Made by a program: the position numbers and the translations under genes. Shown here piece by piece: positions 22,255 through 26,954 of a stretch of 26,954 nucleotides of DNA (the first letter of the stretch is position 1; every line of letters starts with the position of its first letter). Origin of the DNA: JBGTBD01 sp041749475 (GTDB taxonomy: Bacteria; Pseudomonadota; Alphaproteobacteria; Rickettsiales; UBA998). The stretch spans positions 1 through 26,954 of the forward strand of contig JBGTBD010000074.1 in assembly GCA_041749475.1 (NCBI GenBank), in the 5' to 3' direction. The notes beneath the pieces are model-generated. The model was not told the DNA's origin, did no database searches, and saw only the letters and a program-made list of their open reading frames with translations.

Positions 22255-24456
22255 TCACCCCAAACCCAAGGAGGCCTTATGAAAGTGCGCGAACTCATGA
22301 AAGAGAACCCGAAAGTCATCTCGAAAAAAACGTCGATATGCGATGCGGCGAAAGCGATGGACGAGCTGGATTGCGGCTTCCTCCCCGTTGGCGATAATGA
22401 CCGTCTGGACGGTGTCATCACCGACCGCGACATCGTCGTGCGCGGCGTCGCCAGCGGTGAAGATCTGACCAAGATGACTGCCGGTGAAATCCTCACCAAT
22501 CGCGTCCTCTATTGCTTCGAGGAGGACGACATCACGGACGCAGCCGAGAGTATGCGTGAACAACAGGTCTATCGCCTGATCGTCCTCAATAACAAAGATG
22601 ATAAGCGCCTGCGCGGCGTCGTCACCCTCGGCGACATCTCCCGCCAGTGCAATGAAGACAAGCTGGTCGGCTTTCAGGATGTTTTCCAATTCTTCCATCG
22701 CCTGTTTCGCGAAACTGATGAGCTCCGGCTCCTGCTCGTAGAACTCAAAGGATTTATGGAGCATTTCCTCATCCAGCTTGGTGAACTGTATCGCCTTCTG
22801 CCGCATCGCGTAGGCGCGGAAACCGAGCTTCTTCATCACGTCCTGCGCCATCATCAGCGAAGAATCAAACATCTCTCGCCGGAAGTAATCCACCCCTGCC
22901 TTATATAATTCATACGCATGGCGGCGGTTGCGCGCCCGGGCATAGACCAGCAGATTCGGAAATTCCTCTTTTGCCATCCGCACGATTTCCAGACATTTAT
23001 CCGGATTGTCGACCGCGACGATGAGGATTTTAGCCCGGTCCGCGCCTGCGCTCTTCAGCAAGTCCAGCCGCGACGCATCCCCGAAATAGACCTTATTGTC
23101 GAAACTGCGCAGCAGTTCGATCTGGTCGGGGTCGCTCTCCAGGATGGTGACCTTTACACCCTGCCCGGTCAGGAACCGCCCGATAATCTGCCCATACCGC
23201 CCATATCCGGCGAGGATGACGGGATTGGAATGCTCGTCGATACGATCATAATCGCGCTCCGGTAACACACTCATGAACCGGGGGACGACGAACTTATCGT
23301 TGAGGATCATAAGAAACGGCGTAGCCGCCATCGAGAGGGCGACGGTCAATATCAGCATCCCCGACTGTTCTCCGTCCAGCACGTTCAGCCCGCTCGCGAA
23401 CTGGAAAAGGACGAAGGCGAATTCCCCACCCTGCGCCAGCGCCGCCGTAAATAACGTATTCTGCGCTCCCGTGATGCCGAACCCGCGCGCCAATGCGCTT
23501 AAGATAACCATCTTGACTGCAATCAATGCTACCACCCCGCCGAAAATGCGTAAGGGATATTCCGCCAGCAGATCAAAATTCATCCCCATCCCCACCGAGA
23601 TGAAGAACAGCCCGAGTAGCAACCCCTTGAACGGCTCGATGTCCGTCTCCAGCGTATGCTTATATTGCGAGTTGGCGAGAACCACCCCGGCGACGAACGC
23701 GCCAAGGGCAGGGGAGACCCCCACCGCTTGCATCAGCAAGGTGATGCCCACTACCAGCGCCAATGAGGTGGCGGTGAACAATTCCCGCAGATTCGTCCGC
23801 GCGATGAAGAGGAAGAGATAATGCGACAGATACCGCCCGGCCACCACGATAGCGGCGATAACCCCGGCGATGACGAGCGTATGTGCCCACCCCGGCAACT
23901 GCTCGAACCAACTGGCCTCATGCCCGGGGATGACCGCCCCATGCGTCGCCAGCAGCGGCATGATGACGAGGATGGGGATGACGGCGATATCCTGAAATAG
24001 CAGCACCGCGAACGCCGATTCCCCGGCGGAGGTGTTCATCAACCCTTTTTCCTGTAACATCTGGAGGACGAGGGCGGTGGAAGACAACGCCAGCGCCATG
24101 CCCACTGCAAGACTGACCTGCCATGTGAATCCCAGCGCCAGCCCGAGGGCGGTGAATGCCGCGCAGGTCAACACGACCTGTAACCCGCCAAGCCCTACGA
24201 TGGCTTTACGTAATTTCCACAGCGTCGCCGGTTCCAGCTCCAGCCCGATGATGAACAGCATCATCACTACCCCGAATTCTGCGATATGCAGGATCTCCTC
24301 CGGATTCCCGATAAGCCCGGCCCCGAACGGCCCGATCATCACCCCCGCGACGAGGTACCCGAGCACCGACCCCAGCCGGAACCGGCTCGCCAACGGCACG
24401 ACGACACAGGCCGCCGCGAGGAACACGAAAATATTGAACAGGACGCCGCTATCCAT
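22255..24456 (-). CDS. kefC: Glutathione-gated K+/H+ antiporter KefC-type, C-terminus read through into antisense CBS gene
   Basis: Residues 1-385 are a CPA2 antiporter domain with about 12 helices (VAGVMIGPFGAGL near 37, FQDIAVIPILV near 154, GGEFAFVLFQFA at 343). Residues 411-545 are an RCK/TrkA-N domain (VILAGYGRYGQIIGRFL, then GDASRLDLLKSAGADRAK). The family protects against electrophiles by K+ efflux and acidification. Homologous sequence ends near residue 597 (ELENILKADQ, about 22666); a further 136 residues translate the antisense of the CBS gene and cannot be native. The start at 24456 overlaps the kefF stop by eight bases, as in E. coli kefFC; upstream frame to 24528 is kefF antiphase and rejected. 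Confidence 0.85.
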   Translation of the reverse strand: MDSGVLFNIFVFLAAACVVVPLASRFRLGSVLGYLVAGVMIGPFGAGLIGNPEEILHIAEFGVVMMLFIIGLELEPATLWKLRKAIVGLGGLQVVLTCAAFTALGLALGFTWQVSLAVGMALALSSTALVLQMLQEKGLMNTSAGESAFAVLLFQDIAVIPILVIMPLLATHGAVIPGHEASWFEQLPGWAHTLVIAGVIAAIVVAGRYLSHYLFLFIARTNLRELFTATSLALVVGITLLMQAVGVSPALGAFVAGVVLANSQYKHTLETDIEPFKGLLLGLFFISVGMGMNFDLLAEYPLRIFGGVVALIAVKMVILSALARGFGITGAQNTLFTAALAQGGEFAFVLFQFASGLNVLDGEQSGMLILTVALSMAATPFLMILNDKFVVPRFMSVLPERDYDRIDEHSNPVILAGYGRYGQIIGRFLTGQGVKVTILESDPDQIELLRSFDNKVYFGDASRLDLLKSAGADRAKILIVAVDNPDKCLEIVRMAKEEFPNLLVYARARNRRHAYELYKAGVDYFRREMFDSSLMMAQDVMKKLGFRAYAMRQKAIQFTKLDEEMLHKSFEFYEQEPELISFAKQAMEELENILKADQLVFIALAGDVAEGDDAAQALIIFVIEDDQAIDLLFTHTLGCVRDVVLLEAIEDAIGEDFTGSHLGQIFTAGDAAHDDVAVGDDTVQTVIIANGEEAAIQLVHRFRRIAYRRFFRDDFRVLFHEFAHFHKASLGLG
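22279..22908 (+). CDS. CBS-domain pair protein with an aberrant C-terminal extension
   Basis: Residues 1-130 form a normal stand-alone CBS pair: VRELMKENPKVISKKTSICDAAKAM, FLPVGDNDRLDGVITDRDIVVRGVASG, then MTAGEILTNRV and RGVVTLGDISRQ. Such modules bind adenine nucleotides and regulate partners. A typical protein ends near here. This frame instead runs about 79 codons more, and from about 22666 it is read from the antisense strand of the kefC 3' end (Leu/His/Arg-rich, not domain-like). The tail is therefore probably not an evolved domain. An AAGGAGG Shine-Dalgarno sets the ATG. See kefC, whose 3' end shows the reciprocal defect. Confidence 0.8.
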   Translation: MKVRELMKENPKVISKKTSICDAAKAMDELDCGFLPVGDNDRLDGVITDRDIVVRGVASGEDLTKMTAGEILTNRVLYCFEEDDITDAAESMREQQVYRLIVLNNKDDKRLRGVVTLGDISRQCNEDKLVGFQDVFQFFHRLFRETDELRLLLVELKGFMEHFLIQLGELYRLLPHRVGAETELLHHVLRHHQRRIKHLSPEVIHPCLI

Positions 24457-25015
24457 TGGCGACCATGCGTTCTTCCTGAACCACAGGCTTCGCCAACCGA
24501 TGCAGCAGCGCCGCATAGTGCTCAGCATGGGCGGATATATTATCGCGCCCGGCCTTCAGCGCATCATGGAAGATGAGGGGAGGCATATAGTCCATTTTGC
24601 ATAGATAAGCCGTCTGCTCGAACGGAACCATCAACTGCTCCATGCGGTAGCGATTATGTCCTTTGGGGTCATACGCATGCTCGGCCCCGCCCGTGGAGAT
24701 GACGCTCATCCATTTCTTGCCCTGAAGTGCCGATCCGTTTTCACCATACGCCCAGCCTTTATGCAGCACCACGTCCAGCCATTCCTTCAGGAGCGGTGGG
24801 CAGCTATACCATTGGAAGGGGTGCTGGAGAATCACGGTATGCGCACAGCCGAGCGCTTCCTTTTCATGCTTCAAGTCGATCTGGTAATCGGGATACATCT
24901 CATAGAGGTCATGAATCGCCACGCCCTCCACATGCCGTGCCGCTTCCACCATCATGCGATTGACGCGTGAATGCTGAAAATGCGGATGGGCGAAGATGAT
25001 GAGCACGTCAGACAT
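24449..25015 (-). CDS. kefF: KefF-type NAD(P)H oxidoreductase, KefC ancillary subunit
   Basis: The 188-residue flavodoxin-fold protein has LIIFAHPHFQHSRVNRMM at the N-terminus (FMN phosphate loop), LQHPFQWYSCPPLLKEWLDVVL (77-98) and WMSVISTGG (about 121), the signature of KefF and mammalian quinone reductases. KefF binds the RCK domain of KefC and is needed for full antiporter activity; it also reduces quinones. Gene order and eight-base overlap with kefC match the known operon. The ribosome site is weak. No promoter was resolved in the 55 bases to the next gene upstream. Confidence 0.9.
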   Translation of the reverse strand: MSDVLIIFAHPHFQHSRVNRMMVEAARHVEGVAIHDLYEMYPDYQIDLKHEKEALGCAHTVILQHPFQWYSCPPLLKEWLDVVLHKGWAYGENGSALQGKKWMSVISTGGAEHAYDPKGHNRYRMEQLMVPFEQTAYLCKMDYMPPLIFHDALKAGRDNISAHAEHYAALLHRLAKPVVQEERMVANG

Positions 25016-25070
25016 GTCGCGCAGTGTATCGACTGAAAAAAGAAATTCCTACCTAAAATAATAGTGGAAT

Positions 25071-25622
25071 TTATGCGATGACGGAGAGGATATTATCATT
25101 CGCGCCGGACTGACGGACCCGGTCGGGATTTTGCTGATAAGCCTCGTCGATCAACTCCGAAAGCTTCGTATAATCGATAGACCCGTCGGCGGAATAGATG
25201 ACATCCTCCACCTGATCCGCGCCGATGAGCGGAATAACCCGCTGGCGGTTCAATTCAGCCGTATCTTCAGGAGCGATCTTGCGGCGGTTGATAGGAATGA
25301 CATTTGCCGGCGGCTGTAATTTACGTGCCTCTCCCGCGATGGTCGTTTGGGGAAGGCCGACGCCAACCTCACTTGATTTCCGATTCTGTACTTCATTGGC
25401 AACGAGTAGGGAGGACGTATTGCGGGGTGCATCCTCTTCATTCTTTGTTAAGGATGGTGAGATACTATAGACTTGTGATTCCCGCACATCTCGCGCAGTG
25501 AATCGCGCATCATAGGCTTCGCGTACGACACTCACGTCGCGCAGACGCTCAGCGAACAGCTCCCGACGATACTCGTTCAGCGAGGTGTTGTAGGGCAGAT
25601 ACTGTGTAACGGTGTTGACCAT
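25071..25622 (-). CDS. Hypothetical protein (183 aa)
   Basis: I do not recognise this family. The 183-residue protein is soluble, polar and probably largely disordered in the middle (Asn/Ser/Glu-rich 55-90). It has an Arg/Glu-rich helical N-terminus (LNEYRRELFAERLRDVSVVREAYD) and a C-terminal segment VIYSADGSIDYTKLSELIDEAYQQNPDRVR that resembles a short helix-turn-helix packing unit but matches no motif I can name. There is no signal peptide or membrane segment. The only start is the ATG at 25622, with a poor Shine-Dalgarno. It could be expressed with kefF, 55 bases downstream, but no functional link is evident. Confidence 0.7.
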   Translation of the reverse strand: MVNTVTQYLPYNTSLNEYRRELFAERLRDVSVVREAYDARFTARDVRESQVYSISPSLTKNEEDAPRNTSSLLVANEVQNRKSSEVGVGLPQTTIAGEARKLQPPANVIPINRRKIAPEDTAELNRQRVIPLIGADQVEDVIYSADGSIDYTKLSELIDEAYQQNPDRVRQSGANDNILSVIA

Positions 25623-25808
25623 ACTGTCAGCCTAAGCCGCCCAACATAAAAATCCCATATGGCAAAAATTGCTACTTTCCGTAGAGATAAACGGTTGTAT
25701 TAATCTGATTAGAGAGAAGTGTATGCGCGTTTGGTAATCAAGCCGCTACGTCTTTGACGAATATCTCATCTCCCTTTATGGTGCTGATTACCACCCATGA
25801 GGAACCCC

Positions 25809-26201
25809 ATGACCGACCCCGTAAAACCCAACAAGGAACTCGTCATCAAGGTCGTCGCCATGCCGAGCGATACTAACCCCGGCGGAGACATGTTCGGCGG
25901 CTGGATCGTCAGCCAGATGGATCTGGCGGCGTACCTCTACGCCCGCAAATACGCCAAATCCCGCATCGTCACCGTCGCTATCGACAATCTGACCTTCCTC
26001 AAGCCCGTCTATGTCGGCGATTGCGTTATCTGCTATGCCTCCTTGGAAAGAATCGGCCGCACCAGCATCACCCTGAACGTCGAAGTCATGGTCGAGCGTC
26101 GGGATAGTTTGCTGGAGGAGAAAGTCACCGAAGGCAAATTCGTCTTCGTGGCGGTAGGGGATGACCGCCGCCCTGTGCCGCTGGAAGTCCGCAAGCCGTA
26201 A
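25809..26201 (+). CDS. yciA: Acyl-CoA thioesterase YciA (hotdog fold)
   Basis: YciA-type hotdog thioesterases hydrolyse short to medium acyl-CoAs to free acids and CoA. The 130-residue protein has the family core AMPSDTNPGGDMFGGWIVSQMDLAA with the conserved Asp/Asn region, TVAIDNLTFLKPVYVGDCVICYASLERIGRTSITLNVEV, and the VFVAVGDDRRPVPL end. The start is placed at 25809 because GAGGAA (25799-25804) provides the ribosome site; the ATG at 25797 overlaps that site. The length matches E. coli YciA (about 130). The gene is monocistronic, followed by two weak hairpins. Confidence 0.92.
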   Translation: MTDPVKPNKELVIKVVAMPSDTNPGGDMFGGWIVSQMDLAAYLYARKYAKSRIVTVAIDNLTFLKPVYVGDCVICYASLERIGRTSITLNVEVMVERRDSLLEEKVTEGKFVFVAVGDDRRPVPLEVRKP

Positions 26202-26213
26202 TTCCCAATTATC

Positions 26214-26254
26214 ATGCCGTTTCATGACGGCATCCAATGGGGACCAGACCCCAT
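26214..26254 (+). terminator. Two adjacent hairpins after yciA, weak terminator candidate
   Basis: ATGCCGT/ACGGCAT (26214-26220, 26227-26233, loop of six) is followed by ATGGGG/CCCCAT (26237-26242, 26249-26254, loop of six). No T-tract follows either stem, so intrinsic termination is doubtful. They could be Rho-related or mRNA-stabilising structures. The rest of the gap to 26409 shows nothing clear. Confidence 0.3.
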
Positions 26255-26409
26255 CATCCGACGGGCTGACATATTATAGGCGACGTCAGAATTTACCCAG
26301 CCAACGCATCATTTTTACACAAAAAATATATTTTCCCCCCTTCCTCCACCTAGAATCCATAACTCACCTCCCGCATCTTCTTCGGACACCACATATGAAG
26401 GAGCACACA

Positions 26410-26484
26410 ATGGGTAAAGGTATTCTACTTTGGTTAATCGGCGTTCCGATTCCGATCATCATCTTGCTGGCACTGCTGTTCTAG
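26410..26484 (+). CDS. Very small hydrophobic membrane protein (24 aa)
   Basis: Twenty-four residues: a short basic head (MGKG) then one hydrophobic helix ILLWLIGVPIPIIILLALLF with a central P-x-P. AAGGAG with six-base spacing precedes the ATG at 26410, and the sequence resembles short IPIPIIILL-type peptides I have seen in proteobacterial genomes, without known function. A longer in-frame reading from further upstream lacks a ribosome site and reads through yciA, so it is not used. The next membrane protein gene starts 45 bases later and may share its transcript. Confidence 0.65.
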   Translation: MGKGILLWLIGVPIPIIILLALLF

Positions 26485-26529
26485 CAGCCATTCATCACAC
26501 ATATACATAACCTGTAAGGAGCAACACAC

Positions 26530-26954
26530 ATGATTTACGCATCCGACAACGCCACGGGCACGGGTAACTCCGGCGCGATGGTACATAACCGGGAATCCTC
26601 CCAATCGGCGATTTTCTGGACGGCGATCTTCGGTGGCGCATTCGTTGCCGTCGGCGTCACCATTATCCTTCTCACCCTCGGCTCCGGCCTCGGTTTCGCC
26701 TCCATCTCCCCGTGGAAGAATGATGGCGTCACCACCAGCACCTTGTCCATGATGGCCGTTATCTGGCTCTTCGTCGTCCAGTGGCTGGCGACCGCAGCGG
26801 GCGGGTTCCTCACCGGCCGCCTCCGTACCAAATGGGTGGATGTCCACACCAGCGAAGTCGGCTTTCGCGATACGGTGCACGGGCTTATCGTATGGGCGGT
26901 ATCGACCGTCTTCATGATCATGCTGTTCGGCCATGCCGCCAGCGCCGTCATCGG
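26530..26954 (+). CDS. Multi-pass membrane protein (PhnA-like), 3' end outside the window
   Basis: The frame is open from ATG 26530 to the window end (141 full codons). AAGGAG sits about nine bases upstream. After a polar N-terminus of about 25 residues come three hydrophobic helices: SAIFWTAIFGGAFVAVGVTI, MMAVIWLFVVQWLATAAGGF and GLIVWAVSTVFMIMLFGHA. The pattern W-x-A-I-x-x-G, GSGLGFASISPW, GGFLTGRLRTKW and FRDTVHGLIVWA resembles a family of alphaproteobacterial membrane proteins annotated as PhnA-like, of unknown role. The missing part probably contains further helices. Confidence 0.75.
   Translation, partial: MIYASDNATGTGNSGAMVHNRESSQSAIFWTAIFGGAFVAVGVTIILLTLGSGLGFASISPWKNDGVTTSTLSMMAVIWLFVVQWLATAAGGFLTGRLRTKWVDVHTSEVGFRDTVHGLIVWAVSTVFMIMLFGHAASAVI

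Noticed and set aside
24457..24528. N-terminal extension of kefC to an upstream ATG
   Set aside because: The added residues (MLSTMRRCCIGWRSLWF...) are an out-of-phase reading of kefF. The ATG at 24456 gives the family-typical N-terminus and the eight-base overlap known for kefFC.
24449..25015. kefF/kefC overlap as a novel arrangement
   Set aside because: The eight-base kefF-kefC overlap is the known E. coli arrangement; only the kefC 3' end is unusual.

Overview
This window looks like chromosome from an alphaproteobacterium. That is an inference from gene content: a uracil-DNA glycosylase start divergent from ETF-ubiquinone oxidoreductase, then a TPR protein and ispE, a neighbourhood I associate with that class. 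Base composition is fairly GC-rich by eye, Shine-Dalgarno sequences are mostly clear, and genes are packed on both strands. No rRNA, tRNA, CRISPR array, integrase or insertion sequence was recognised. The order or genus cannot be fixed from the sequence alone.

Layout. 1-5058: partial uracil-DNA glycosylase (-), ETF-QO, a repeat-bearing intergenic stretch, a small conserved-looking protein (-), a membrane-anchored TPR protein and ispE. 5066-10031: an island of three large proteins of unknown function, made of two tandem minus-strand paralogues divergent from a 787-residue protein. 10100-12284: a tight operon of elbB, a secreted intradiol-dioxygenase-like protein lacking apparent iron ligands, and sseA, converging on fumC (-). 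13793-14809: a DMT transporter and a 32-residue membrane peptide. 14882-18133 (-): an exported-protein operon with a short protein, its longer paralogue and a PL6-like beta-helix protein; promoter and 5' gene end have been tandemly duplicated. 18231-19799 (-): a small lipoprotein followed in the same frame by rimO. 20045-21344: PRC-barrel protein, GST and a lipoprotein. 21369-22163: a palindrome over a candidate promoter, a yybP-ykoY (Mn2+) riboswitch and a GDT1/UPF0016 Mn exporter. 22255-25015: a CBS-domain gene colliding tail to tail with kefC, preceded by kefF. 25071-26954: an unknown protein (-), yciA, a 24-residue membrane peptide and the start of a multi-pass membrane protein.

Functionally most genes are housekeeping: electron transfer from acyl-CoA oxidation, isoprenoid precursor synthesis, the TCA cycle, ribosomal protein modification, Mn2+ and K+ homeostasis, and thioester hydrolysis. 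The unusual parts are the three-protein unknown island, the exported operon with its duplication, the kefC/CBS pair in which neither gene has a stop codon at its family-typical end, and the Mn-responsive locus with two layers of apparent control.
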